Origin: an uncultured Oscillospiraceae bacterium
GTDB taxonomy: Bacteria; Bacillota; Clostridia; Oscillospirales; Acutalibacteraceae
Assembly (NCBI GenBank): GCA_902478605.1
Contig: CABSLQ010000040.1
Coordinates: 1 to 28,531 of the forward strand
Length of the DNA: 28,531 nucleotides
Reading direction: 5' to 3'
Both the position numbers and the translations under genes were made by a program. The first letter of the stretch is position 1. Each line of letters opens with the position of its first letter. Under the pieces are notes generated by a model that was given only the letters and a program-made list of their open reading frames with translations, was not told the DNA's origin and made no database searches. Positions 16,588 through 25,728 of the stretch are shown here, one piece after another.

Positions 16588-19155
16588 ATGAAAATGAGAA
16601 GAATAATGGCCGCGCTGGCTGCCTCCTGCATGGCGGCGTGCCTTATGGGCGGATGCGCCTCCCGGAACGATGGGTATACGCCGCTGGCCGCGCCTGCTTC
16701 GGAAAGCGATGACGGCTGGAATGTGCTCGGGGACGGGACGGCGGTTTTGGAAAACGACAGCCTGTATTTTGAACTGGATGCCCAAACCACGCACTTTACC
16801 ATACGGGACAAGAGAAGCGGACGGACATACGGCTCGGTTCCGAGCGATCCGCCGCCTTCCCTGTCCAATGAAACGGATTCCCGGCTGGCGTCGGAGATCA
16901 CAGTCTGCTATTTTGCCGAGCAGAGCGGCGCCCTGTATATGTATTCGGATACGGACAGCGTTTCCAACAAAGCCTTTACGGTAAAAACAAACGGAGAAGC
17001 CGTTCGGGTGTATTACAGTATGGGGGCGATGGATCAGCTGCTGCCTGTACTTTTTACCGAAGAGGTGTTTGAGGACGTTCTCAGCCGCTTTGAAAACAAT
17101 GCCCTGCGCCGCCGCATGGAGCGGTTTTACGTACTCTATTCTGCGGAGGATAAGCCGGAGGATTACGCGGAAAAGCTGGCGCAGTATCCTGTGCTGGCCG
17201 ACAGGCCGCTGTATATCCTCAGCGATGTGCTGGCAGATTCCGACAAGGAGGATATTGTCAGCGATCTGGCGGACGTGGGCTTTACGGAAGATGAGTATCA
17301 GACGATGATGGAATCCCTGCAGCTGGAGGCGGCGGAAACGGACACGCCGGCCGGCTTTTTGATCCCGGTGGAGTATCGCCTGACCAAAGACGGGTTTACC
17401 GCCTCGGTTTTGTCCGACCGGATAGAGGAAAGTTCCGAAAAGTATAAGCTGTATACGGTGGATCTTCTGGAGTATTTTGCGGCGCTTGAGGAGGGGGACG
17501 GCTGTGCGTTTGTAGTTCCCGACGGCTCCGGCTCGCTGATCCACCTGGATGGGAAAAGTGATCAGGAATTTTCCAAGCCCTTTTACGGGGAGGATGTGTC
17601 TATACAGCCGACGATGTCCTCTGACGTGGGAAAATCGCTGGTATTTCCCGTATACGGCATCCAGGCGGGAGATCACGGCGTTTTTGCAGTGGTGGAGGAA
17701 GCGGCGGAACTCGCCTTACTAAAGGCCCACACGTCCGGGAACATAACGCCTCTGCATCATATCTACCCCTCTTTCGCCTTGCGCAGTATTGATACGACAG
17801 GCAGCTTTGCAGAATGGGGCGTATCCCAATATAACCTTTTTGCCCATAAGCGCACCGCCTTTTCGCCAAAGGTCCGTTATTTTCTGTTGGAGGAGGGACG
17901 AGCGGATTACACCGCCATGGCGGCGCTTTACCGGGATTATCTGCTGGAAACAAACGGACTTCCGGTGCAGGCACAGGCCGAGCCGCCCGTCTATTTGGAC
18001 TATCTCTGTATGGTGACGGAGGACGCCTCGGTTCTCGGCATTCCCTATACAAAAAAGACGGTTCTTTCCACCCTTTCCGAGATCATCGCGTCCGTGGAAA
18101 AGCTGCAGGAGGAAGGGACTCGAGGGTTAGTGGTACGTCTGATAGGGTACGGCTCTGCTGGAATGGAAAATGGCGTGTACAATTCCCTGTCTCTTGATAA
18201 ACGGGTGGGAACCATTGATGAACTGAAAAAGCTGTCCAATATCCTGCGGGAGAACGGCGGCGGACTATATCTGGACGCCGATATGCAGTTTGTCTATATC
18301 GCCCGGAATGGCTTTGAGCCATCAAACGACGCAGCGCGGTATATCAATCGGAAATTGGTTCGTCTGATGGACAGAGATCTGGTAACGAACAGTGGAATCG
18401 AGTCAGGCTCCCAAAGATATTTTGTATCGCCCGCCCGTTTCCGTGCATACGCTGCGGACTTTTTCGACGATCTCAAAAGACGGCTTGACGGCACCGCGCT
18501 TCCAGGACTGTCTTATGGTACGGCAGGACTGTGCCTTGGCGGTGATTATTCGCCGCAGCGAAGCATTGACCGAACAGAGAGCCGTCTGTTGCTTCAGCAG
18601 GCGTTAGACGGGATTGGAAAGGATACATCCCTGCTGTTTGATTATGGAAATACCTACATTCTTCCCTATGCGACAGGTTTGCTGAACGCACCATTGTATG
18701 ATTCGCAGTTGATAGCGGAAGATGAAACCATCCCTTTTTTCCAAATGGTGGTGCATGGCAGCATTCCCTATGCGGGAGGGGCGGAAAATCTGGCGGCGGA
18801 CAACAGGGAAGCCTATCTGCGCGGGATAGAGTACGGCGTGGCACCGTATGCTGTTTTTATAACCAGGGAGGACTCCCTTCTCAACCACACAAAATGGCAG
18901 ACCACACTGTTTTCGGTCAGCAGCGGCACACGGCTGTCCGGTTTTGCCGCGCGGATCCGGGAGACGGAGGCCATCCGCCGGGAAACGCAGAACAAAAGAA
19001 TAACGGCCCACACCCGGCTGTCCGACACGCTGTTCTGCACGACCTATGAGGGCGGCTATCGGGTATACGTCAATTATGGAGACGAAGAGGCGAAAATCGA
19101 GGGGACAGCCGTCCCGCCGAGGGGCTTCGCGGCGGTCGGCCAGACGGAGGAGTAA
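16588..19155 (+). CDS. DUF5696-like lipoprotein, possible glycosidase-fold protein
   Basis: I chose ATG 16588, five bases after GGAGG (16578-16582), over the GTG at 16567 that overlaps the previous stop. The 855-residue product has a lipoprotein signal with C23 (LMGGCAS) as likely lipidation site, so it is extracellular. The N-terminal half is beta-rich ('LYFELDAQTTHFTIRDKRSG', then 'VPDGSGSLIHLDGKS'), as in the beta-supersandwich preceding some GH barrels. The C-terminal half has barrel-like strand ends, LYLDADMQ (D563, D565) and LGGDYSPQR (D653). I assign it to DUF5696 from memory of that family; enzymatic activity is inference. It sits between two permease pairs and after the NHL-Yip1 gene, so it probably processes or presents substrate for uptake. 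Confidence 0.65.
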   Translation: MKMRRIMAALAASCMAACLMGGCASRNDGYTPLAAPASESDDGWNVLGDGTAVLENDSLYFELDAQTTHFTIRDKRSGRTYGSVPSDPPPSLSNETDSRLASEITVCYFAEQSGALYMYSDTDSVSNKAFTVKTNGEAVRVYYSMGAMDQLLPVLFTEEVFEDVLSRFENNALRRRMERFYVLYSAEDKPEDYAEKLAQYPVLADRPLYILSDVLADSDKEDIVSDLADVGFTEDEYQTMMESLQLEAAETDTPAGFLIPVEYRLTKDGFTASVLSDRIEESSEKYKLYTVDLLEYFAALEEGDGCAFVVPDGSGSLIHLDGKSDQEFSKPFYGEDVSIQPTMSSDVGKSLVFPVYGIQAGDHGVFAVVEEAAELALLKAHTSGNITPLHHIYPSFALRSIDTTGSFAEWGVSQYNLFAHKRTAFSPKVRYFLLEEGRADYTAMAALYRDYLLETNGLPVQAQAEPPVYLDYLCMVTEDASVLGIPYTKKTVLSTLSEIIASVEKLQEEGTRGLVVRLIGYGSAGMENGVYNSLSLDKRVGTIDELKKLSNILRENGGGLYLDADMQFVYIARNGFEPSNDAARYINRKLVRLMDRDLVTNSGIESGSQRYFVSPARFRAYAADFFDDLKRRLDGTALPGLSYGTAGLCLGGDYSPQRSIDRTESRLLLQQALDGIGKDTSLLFDYGNTYILPYATGLLNAPLYDSQLIAEDETIPFFQMVVHGSIPYAGGAENLAADNREAYLRGIEYGVAPYAVFITREDSLLNHTKWQTTLFSVSSGTRLSGFAARIRETEAIRRETQNKRITAHTRLSDTLFCTTYEGGYRVYVNYGDEEAKIEGTAVPPRGFAAVGQTEE

Positions 19156-19157
19156 AT

Positions 19158-20066
19158 ATGCGTATTCTGCACAATGGAGGGCTTTTGAAGCATACGGCTG
19201 CGGCCAGAAAGGCGCGGTTTGGCTACCTGTTTATTCTGCCGTTTGTTTTGGGACTGGCGGTTATTTTCATCCCCAATATCGTACAAACCTTCTTATATTC
19301 TATCAGTGAAATCGATCCTTCTGCAGGGTTCGCGCTGAATCCAAAGGGCTTTGTATTTTACAGAGATGCGCTGACAGTGGATCCGAAATTTACCCGCATG
19401 TTGCTCACTGATCTGGCTGGACTTCTTGCGGACGTCCCTGTCATTTTGATTTACAGTCTGTTTATTGCAACGCTCCTGAATCAAAAATTCGCAGGCAGAG
19501 GTCTGGCGCGCATCATTTTCTTCTATCCTGTCATTATGGCCACCGGTTTTATGAACGCAGTGGATTCGGAACAGTATATGTCCCTGTTGGGGGGGGCTGT
19601 AGATACAGGTGCGAGTGCGGATCTTTCCAATATGGCGGAAATTACCGGTATACTGTCGTCGCTTTATTTTCCGGAAGCGCTGGTTCAACTGATTTCCGAT
19701 GCCATAGAGCGGATTTATGACATCACCAGCTGTAGCGGCCTGCAGATTTTCATTTTTCTTGCCGGGCTGCAAAATATCTCCCCTTCCCTGTACGAGGCGG
19801 CTGAGATCGAAGGCTGCAGCAAATGGGAACTGTTCTGGAAAATCACCTTCCCGATGATCAGCCCGATCCTTGTCATGAACCTGGTGTATTCCATTGCCGA
19901 CAGAGCTATGGATGGGGAAGCCTTTGACTATATTAACACGCTCGCGTTTGGTCAGAGTCAATATTCCCTGGCCAGTGCTATGAATATGCTTTATCTGTTC
20001 TGTCTTGGAGTTATGATTGTATTGATCCTTTTGCTCGTGAGAAGGTTCAGGGTACAGCCGGAATGA
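19158..20066 (+). CDS. ABC sugar permease, MalF/LplB type (pair 2)
   Basis: A 302-residue polytopic protein starting two bases after the previous stop, with GGAGG overlapping that stop. The first helix begins at about residue 22. An extended polar segment (about 130-185) lies between membrane helices, longer than in the pair 1 homologue. The coupling loop is EAAEIEGCS from E213 with 'FWKITFPMISP'. The Asp usual at the sixth position of this loop is Glu here. It pairs with the next gene and makes a second importer in the same operon. Confidence 0.9.
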   Translation: MRILHNGGLLKHTAAARKARFGYLFILPFVLGLAVIFIPNIVQTFLYSISEIDPSAGFALNPKGFVFYRDALTVDPKFTRMLLTDLAGLLADVPVILIYSLFIATLLNQKFAGRGLARIIFFYPVIMATGFMNAVDSEQYMSLLGGAVDTGASADLSNMAEITGILSSLYFPEALVQLISDAIERIYDITSCSGLQIFIFLAGLQNISPSLYEAAEIEGCSKWELFWKITFPMISPILVMNLVYSIADRAMDGEAFDYINTLAFGQSQYSLASAMNMLYLFCLGVMIVLILLLVRRFRVQPE

Positions 20067-20090
20067 TCCGGCGTGGGGAGGAATGGCCAT

Positions 20091-20999
20091 ATGACAAAAA
20101 TTTCGTCCGCTATAGGGAGAAGATGCCGGATAGAACCAAAAAGACTGGTGTTGAGCCTGCTGTATAAGTTGGTGCGGTTTGTCATTATATTTGGTTTGGG
20201 ATTCATCATCTGTAAACCCCTCATTGGCAAGCTACTGTTTTCTTTTATGAATCCAAACGATATATTTGATGTTACGGTGCAGTCGATTCCCAGCCAGCTT
20301 TCGCTGTATTATTGGAAATATGCGTTAAGTAATATCAGCCTGCCGGAGAGCCTTATCAATACGGTGGTCTTGTCGTTTACCGTGGGGATTATCCAGACCA
20401 TATCCTGCACGCTGGTCGGCTATGGCTTTGCGCGTTTTAAATTCACGGGGCGGCGTCTGCTGTTTGCCTTTGTCATCGTGCTGATGCTCGTTCCCATACA
20501 GACGATCAGCATTGCACAATATCAGAGTTTTGCCAATATGCATGTAGTGGATACCTTTATCCCCCTGTATGTCCTGGCGTTTACCTGCCTAGGATTAAAA
20601 CAGGGATTGTATATTTATCTGATCCGTGATAACTTTATGGCAATTCCGGACAGTATTGAAGAAGCGGCTCTGATCGATGGAGCCGGTGTGTGGACCACCT
20701 TTTACCGGGTGATGCTGCCGAATGCACGGGTGATTATGATCACGGTATTTCTGTTTTCTTTCTGCTGGCAGTGGTCGGATACCCATTATACCTCTCTGTA
20801 TCTTGCGGAGACAAAAGTCTTTTCCAATGTTTGGAGTACTCTTTGGGTAAGAGTGGGGGCGGGGGTTAACTACCAGGCCAGCTTTTATGCCCGTTGCGCG
20901 GCCGTCCTGTTCATGATTATCCCTTTGTTTTGTCTTTTTGCCGTTTGCCAGCGGTTCTTTGTAAAAAGTGTCGCACAGTCGGGTTTATCAAACGTATAA
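20091..20999 (+). CDS. ABC sugar permease, MalG type (pair 2)
   Basis: ATG 20091 is nine bases after GGGGAGG (20075-20081); the in-frame GTG at 20073 lies ahead of that site and is rejected as a start. The 302-residue product has a first helix at about 27-50, a helix-rich core and the coupling motif EAALIDGAG from E191 with 'FYRVMLPNARV'. It should pair with the 19158 permease. It is divergent from the pair 1 MalG-type protein, so the two pairs are not a recent duplication. Confidence 0.9.
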   Translation: MTKISSAIGRRCRIEPKRLVLSLLYKLVRFVIIFGLGFIICKPLIGKLLFSFMNPNDIFDVTVQSIPSQLSLYYWKYALSNISLPESLINTVVLSFTVGIIQTISCTLVGYGFARFKFTGRRLLFAFVIVLMLVPIQTISIAQYQSFANMHVVDTFIPLYVLAFTCLGLKQGLYIYLIRDNFMAIPDSIEEAALIDGAGVWTTFYRVMLPNARVIMITVFLFSFCWQWSDTHYTSLYLAETKVFSNVWSTLWVRVGAGVNYQASFYARCAAVLFMIIPLFCLFAVCQRFFVKSVAQSGLSNV

Positions 21000-21022
21000 T
21001 ACGCAGTTTTTGAGGAGTAAGC

Positions 21023-23185
21023 ATGATGATAAAAAAGGCGAATTGGATAGCATCCCCGGTGGATTTTGAAGAGGCCTGTCCGGTGTTTAAAAAAACCTTT
21101 TCGGTCTCACAAAGGGTTAAAAGCGCCGTCCTGTACATTTCGGCGCTGGGCGTCTATGAGGCCCGGCTGAACGGTCGGCGCATCGGCTCATTTGTTCTGG
21201 CGCCGGGCTGGACTGCTTATGGCAGCCGTGTACAGTTTCAGGAGTATCCGGTCACAGATTTGCTGCAAGAGCAGAATACGCTGGACATCACGCTTGGCAA
21301 GGGCTGGTGTTTCAGCGAACTTGGATGGAACCAGTCGCTTGTTGAACCCTATCCCTATCCCGCGCCAGCGATCATCTGCGCCCTGCATACCGTTTTTGCA
21401 GACGGTACGGAGAAAACGATATACAGCGATGAAAGCTTTTTGACCGCAAAATCCAATATTTTGTTTTCTGAAATTTATCACGGCGAGACCTATGACGCGA
21501 ACCATGTGCCAACCGCGTGGCTGAACGCGGTTGCCTGCGATTATCCGAAGGATATTCTGGTGCCACAGCAAGGGGATGCAGTTGGCGAGATCGAAGAAAT
21601 TCAGCCAAAGGAGCTGTTGACCACCCCAAAAGGGGAAACGGTGATCGATTTCGGGCAGAATCTGACAGGCTATGTGGCCTTTAAAACAAAAGCCCCGAAG
21701 GGAACTGTACTGGAACTGTCCCATGCCGAAGTGCTGGACGCCAACGGCTGCTTTTATACCGAGAACCTGCGCACGGCAAGACAGAAAATAACCTATGTGG
21801 CAAACGGAGAGCCTGCCGAATACAAGCCGCATTTTACCTTTCAGGGTTTCCGCTACGTACGGCTGGATCATTGGACGGATCCAGTCGATCCGGACGATTT
21901 TAGAGCGATTGTTGTGCATTCGGACATGAAGCGAACCGGGTATTTTTCCTGTTCAAACGCGAAGGTTAACCAATTGTTCAGCAATATTGTGTGGGGGCAA
22001 AGGGACAATTTTCTGGACGTGCCTACCGACTGCCCTCAGCGGGACGAACGGCTGGGCTGGACGGGCGACGCGCAGGTGTTTGTGCGTGCGGCGTCTTATA
22101 ACTATGATGTGCGGCGCTTTTTTGCCAAATGGCTGACGGATATGGCGCTGGAGCAGTTTGATGACGGCGGCATTCCGGCGGTTATCCCCAATGTGCTGGG
22201 GCACAACGAAGCCTCCTCCTCGGCCTGGGGCGATGCGGCGGTCATTTGCCCGTGGCAGATGTATTTGACCTATGGCGATAAGGGGATACTGGCCGATCAG
22301 TTTGCCTGTATGAAAAAATGGGTGGACTATATCCACGCACAGGGCGACGATGAATTCCTGTGGAATACCGGCCACCAATACGGCGACCATCTGAGCCTGG
22401 AAAAGACCGAAACCCGTAAGGATCTGATCGCGACGGCCTATTTTGCCTATTCCACGAAGCTGTTGGTGAAGGCCGGACAGGTGCTGGGGAAAGCGATGGC
22501 GGCGTATGAAACGCTGTATGAACAGGTTGCGGCGGCATTTCGGGAGAACTTTATCAAGGACGGTCGATTGGTTTCCGACACCCAGACTGCGCACTCCCTG
22601 GCGCTGTATTTTGACCTGTGCGGGGAATACAAAAGGGACATTGCTAAAAATCTTGCCAAGCTGATTACAGATAACGGAAACAGGCTGACAACCGGCTTTG
22701 TAGGGACGCCGTATCTTCTGCACGCCCTCTCGCAGAACGGTTATGCGGAAACGGCGTACAGCCTGTTGCTTCAAGAGAAATTTCCATCCTGGCTGTATGC
22801 GGTAAACAAAGGGGCGACCACCGTTTGGGAGCATTGGGATGGGATCAAGGAGGACGGTAGCTTTTGGCGGGCCGATATGAATTCCTTTAATCATTACGCC
22901 TACGGCGCTGTGGCGGACTGGATGTACGGCGCGGTATGCGGGATCCAGACCGATGAAGCCGCTCCCGGCTTTGAAAACGTCATATTGCAGCCGCTTCCCG
23001 ACGAGCGGTTGCGCCAGGCCTGCGCGCATATTGATACCCGATACGGGAGGGTATCCTCCAGGTGGGAGATGTCAAGGGATGAGACAAGGTATGAGTTTGA
23101 GGTTCCCAACCGCGGGCGGATCATCCTGGGGGAACATACATACGAGGTCGGAAAAGGGAAACATACCTTTTCCATATCACGGTAA
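21023..23185 (+). CDS. GH78 alpha-L-rhamnosidase, cytosolic
   Basis: The 720-residue protein has no signal peptide. Order of domains: N-terminal beta-sandwich (about 1-125, 'LYISALGVYEARLNGRRIG'), a second beta-sandwich (about 130-280, 'VIDFGQNLTGYV'), the (alpha/alpha)6 catalytic barrel (about 300-640) and a C-terminal beta-sandwich. The catalytic motif DCPQRDERLGWTGD has general acid E342, and VWEHWD supplies the likely general base E603, matching characterised GH78 enzymes. It should remove terminal alpha-L-rhamnose from imported oligosaccharides or glycosides. It is shorter than many GH78 proteins, which often carry extra N-terminal modules. ATG 21023 and ATG 21026 are both compatible with GAGGAG at 21012-21017. 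The GH3 gene follows directly. Confidence 0.93.
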   Translation: MMIKKANWIASPVDFEEACPVFKKTFSVSQRVKSAVLYISALGVYEARLNGRRIGSFVLAPGWTAYGSRVQFQEYPVTDLLQEQNTLDITLGKGWCFSELGWNQSLVEPYPYPAPAIICALHTVFADGTEKTIYSDESFLTAKSNILFSEIYHGETYDANHVPTAWLNAVACDYPKDILVPQQGDAVGEIEEIQPKELLTTPKGETVIDFGQNLTGYVAFKTKAPKGTVLELSHAEVLDANGCFYTENLRTARQKITYVANGEPAEYKPHFTFQGFRYVRLDHWTDPVDPDDFRAIVVHSDMKRTGYFSCSNAKVNQLFSNIVWGQRDNFLDVPTDCPQRDERLGWTGDAQVFVRAASYNYDVRRFFAKWLTDMALEQFDDGGIPAVIPNVLGHNEASSSAWGDAAVICPWQMYLTYGDKGILADQFACMKKWVDYIHAQGDDEFLWNTGHQYGDHLSLEKTETRKDLIATAYFAYSTKLLVKAGQVLGKAMAAYETLYEQVAAAFRENFIKDGRLVSDTQTAHSLALYFDLCGEYKRDIAKNLAKLITDNGNRLTTGFVGTPYLLHALSQNGYAETAYSLLLQEKFPSWLYAVNKGATTVWEHWDGIKEDGSFWRADMNSFNHYAYGAVADWMYGAVCGIQTDEAAPGFENVILQPLPDERLRQACAHIDTRYGRVSSRWEMSRDETRYEFEVPNRGRIILGEHTYEVGKGKHTFSISR

Positions 23186-23224
23186 AAGCACCGGGATAGC
23201 CGGGCCAAAAAGGAGAAATCGTAT

Positions 23225-25381
23225 ATGTATAAGGAACAGAATCGGACCTTGATAGAGAAAGCGCGTCAAAGGGCCGAAGCACTTTTGCAGACAATGACTT
23301 TATCCGAAAAAATAGGACAGCTTTCGCAATTCGGCGTTTCCATCTATTCCGAGTCGGATAAATATTATGAGGATCATTTCCGGTCGGGAAAGCTGGGATC
23401 CTATCTGGCGGTCACTGGCGCCGGACTGACCAACGCCCTCCAGAAACGGGCGGTGAAGGAGACGCCTCACGGCATACCGGCGCTTTTTGCAGCCGATGTC
23501 ATCCATGGCTTTAAAACGACCATGCCGACCCCCCTCGCCATGTCCTGCTCATGGGATCCGACGGTTGTCAAAGAGGCAATGGCCGTATCGGCTAAGGAGG
23601 CCTATGCCGCGGGTGTGAAATGGACTTTTGCCCCTATGGTGGATATCGCCCGTGACCCGCGTTGGGGACGAATTGTGGAAGGCTTTGGAGAAGATAGCTT
23701 TTTAGGTGCGGCGATGTCGGAGGCAGCGGTCGAAGGATTTCAGGGGGACCAATTCGGAGAGGAGGATCACATCGCCGCCTGTATGAAGCATTTTGCCGCC
23801 TACGGTGCTTGCGAAGGGGGACGGGACTACAACAGTGTCGATATGTCCATGCAAACGCTGCATGATGTGTATCTGCCGCCCTTTATTGCCGGATTCCAGG
23901 CAGGCGCGGCGGGGGTAATGACGGCGTTCCATGATCTGAACGGAATCCCCTGTTCAGCAAACATATATCTTTTAAAGGATATTCTGCGCAACGAGTGCGG
24001 ATTTGAGGGGGTTGTCATCAGTGACTACAATTCGGTACAGGATATGGTTGCCCATGGCTATAGTGAGAGCGAAGAAAAGGCGTTTGAAGCTGCATTTGCT
24101 GCCGGTGTCGATATCCTTATGGCGGGGGATGGATTTAATAATACGCTTCCAGGAGCACTGGCAGAGGGACGGATTACCGAGCGGCAGATCGATGAGGCGG
24201 CGTTACGCGTCCTGACCATGAAATATGTGGCGGGACTGTTTGACAACCCCTATGTGGATCCCGCGAAAGAGAACTGCTTTTACTGTACGGAGCATCGCGC
24301 TGTATCAAGAGAAGCTGGGAAAAAATCCATCGTACTGCTGGAAAACAACGGCATTCTGCCGCTTAAGCCCCACAATATACAGCGCTTGGCGGTTATAGGC
24401 CCTCTCGCCGACGATAAGCGAAACGTACTTGGCCCGTGGCACGGTCTGCCGGAAGAGGAGCAGACAGTGACAATCCTGGACGGCTTGAAGGAAGCGTTTA
24501 CCGGCGGGGAAATTCTGTACGAAAAAGGCTGTGAGATAGAGGGAGAGGATCGTTCCGGCATAGAGGCGGCCGTGCAGGTGACCAAGGGGGCACAGGCCGT
24601 CGTTGTCGTTGTAGGCGAGTCGATAGAAATGAGCGGAGAGGCGAGAAATCGTTCGGATCTGTCCTTGCCCGGCGTACAGAAAGAACTGATTGGGCGGCTG
24701 GCGGAAACGGGGACGCCGATGATTGTCTTGGTTTCTGCCGGCCGACCGCTGTTGCTTGCGGATTTTAAAGATACCGTGTCGGCGCTCCTCTATATATGGC
24801 AGTTGGGGACGGAAACGGGACATGCGGTGGCCGACGTTCTCACCGGCCGATACAACCCGTCTGGCAGACTTTCGGTATCGTTTCCCTATAGTGTTGGGCA
24901 ATTACCGGTTTATTATAATCATTACAGCACAGGAAAGCCCGCTCTTGAAAAGGTCTGGTATGAGACGAAATATTTAGATGCCCCGATAGAACCGTTATAT
25001 CCGTTTGGATATGGAATGAGTTACACCAGCTTTGAAATTTTGAATGTGTTGCTTTCAGCGGAAGAAATGCCGACGGATGGCTATATCGATGTGTCCTGTA
25101 CCATAAGGAACACCGGTGATTACGGAGGGGACGTGGTGGTACAGCTATATGTGCAGGATCGGTTTGCCTCACGGGTGCGGCCGGTTTGTGAATTGAAGGG
25201 CTTTTGCAAGATCTTTGTGGCAGCCAAAGAAGAAAGGCAAATTGCCATAAGGCTACAGGCGAAATGTCTGGCATTCCGTGACGGGCAACTGAATCCGGTT
25301 GTGGAACCCGGTGAGTACAGCCTGTGGATGGCATTTCATTCCCGCGATAGGCAGAATGGAAAAAGCTTTTTTGTCAGGTAA
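23225..25381 (+). CDS. GH3 beta-glucosidase (BglX-like), cytosolic
   Basis: A 718-residue GH3 enzyme without a signal peptide. The N-terminal barrel carries 'GIPALFAADVIHGF', KHFAAYGA and the nucleophile D267 in GVVISDYNS. The alpha/beta sandwich domain carries 'GESIEMSGEARNRSDLSLPG' with acid/base candidate E472. A fibronectin type III-like domain closes the protein (about 620-715). GH3 enzymes of this layout release beta-linked glucose (sometimes xylose or galactose) from non-reducing ends. AAGGAG at 23210-23215 supports the start. Placed after GH78, it could remove the beta-glucose exposed once rhamnose is cut off, but the sugar specificity is not settled by sequence. Confidence 0.93.
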   Translation: MYKEQNRTLIEKARQRAEALLQTMTLSEKIGQLSQFGVSIYSESDKYYEDHFRSGKLGSYLAVTGAGLTNALQKRAVKETPHGIPALFAADVIHGFKTTMPTPLAMSCSWDPTVVKEAMAVSAKEAYAAGVKWTFAPMVDIARDPRWGRIVEGFGEDSFLGAAMSEAAVEGFQGDQFGEEDHIAACMKHFAAYGACEGGRDYNSVDMSMQTLHDVYLPPFIAGFQAGAAGVMTAFHDLNGIPCSANIYLLKDILRNECGFEGVVISDYNSVQDMVAHGYSESEEKAFEAAFAAGVDILMAGDGFNNTLPGALAEGRITERQIDEAALRVLTMKYVAGLFDNPYVDPAKENCFYCTEHRAVSREAGKKSIVLLENNGILPLKPHNIQRLAVIGPLADDKRNVLGPWHGLPEEEQTVTILDGLKEAFTGGEILYEKGCEIEGEDRSGIEAAVQVTKGAQAVVVVVGESIEMSGEARNRSDLSLPGVQKELIGRLAETGTPMIVLVSAGRPLLLADFKDTVSALLYIWQLGTETGHAVADVLTGRYNPSGRLSVSFPYSVGQLPVYYNHYSTGKPALEKVWYETKYLDAPIEPLYPFGYGMSYTSFEILNVLLSAEEMPTDGYIDVSCTIRNTGDYGGDVVVQLYVQDRFASRVRPVCELKGFCKIFVAAKEERQIAIRLQAKCLAFRDGQLNPVVEPGEYSLWMAFHSRDRQNGKSFFVR

Positions 25382-25383
25382 AG

Positions 25384-25421
25384 GGCAAGAGCCTAAAGGA
25401 GAAGCGGCTTGTCTTCTTGCC
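25384..25421 (+). repeat. Imperfect hairpin just after the operon
   Basis: GGCAAGA (25384-25390) pairs with TCTTGCC (25415-25421) and an inner GCC/GGC pairing is possible. It begins three bases after the GH3 stop. No T-tract follows, so it probably protects the 3' end of the mRNA rather than ends transcription. Confidence 0.4.
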
Positions 25422-25443
25422 AGACATGATTATCTGCTTGATC

Positions 25444-25463
25444 GCTGCTTTTTAAAAAGCAGC
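25444..25463. repeat. Perfect 20-bp palindrome after the operon
   Basis: GCTGCTTTTT (25444-25453) is the exact reverse complement of AAAAAGCAGC (25454-25463), with no spacer. In RNA it would form a hairpin with a small A/U loop, and its inner T-run makes it a weak terminator candidate ahead of the main one. Confidence 0.5.
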
Positions 25464-25505
25464 CTTTGGGCGGTATGACAAATATTTATAGAAATAGAAG
25501 GAAAG

Positions 25506-25535
25506 AACCGCCTTGCGATATCGCAGGGCGGTTTT
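25506..25535 (+). terminator. Intrinsic terminator of the sugar operon
   Basis: AACCGCC (25506-25512) pairs with GGCGGTT (25527-25533), and the inner TGCGATATCGCA extends the stem, with a T-G wobble between. TTTT followed by CT comes straight after. It lies 125 nt past the GH3 stop, with no gene between. Confidence 0.85.
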
Positions 25536-25694
25536 CTGCATCTTAATAATTGTAAGGCGCCAAAAATGTAAACCGTATTTCAGGTTTCGTTTCATTCTAT
25601 ATGCGTTTTGATCGTATCCATTTGTTCATACCAAGAAGAGCGCGAGCTAAAATTGTATCTCACCAATTTATATGTCGTGAATGAGGAGAACAAA

Positions 25695-25727
25695 ATGAAA
25701 CGAAAACAGGAACGGAGATTGAATTAA
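25695..25727 (+). CDS. Possible 10-residue leader peptide MKRKQERRLN
   Basis: GAGGAG (25683-25688) is six bases before an ATG that opens ten codons, half of them Lys or Arg, ending at TAA. Two bases later come a short hairpin and a hairpin with a T6 run. This is the layout of a translation-coupled attenuator. It may instead be a truncated gene start. The nearest downstream gene begins at 25954. Confidence 0.25.
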   Translation: MKRKQERRLN

Positions 25728-25728
25728 G

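Larger units (their letters stand above)
752..25381 (+). other. Predicted 13-gene glycan-uptake operon
   Basis: Thirteen genes run in one direction with gaps of 1 to about 40 nt, plus one 96-nt gap holding a hairpin before the sugar-binding lipoprotein gene. No convincing internal terminator was seen. A regulated promoter precedes the first gene and an intrinsic terminator follows the last. The content is surface capture, extracellular and cytosolic glycoside hydrolases and two permease pairs. Internal promoters are not excluded. Confidence 0.7.

Noticed and set aside
21953..23029. 358-residue ORF on the minus strand
   Set aside because: Antisense to the GH78 catalytic domain, whose conserved residues explain the sequence constraint.
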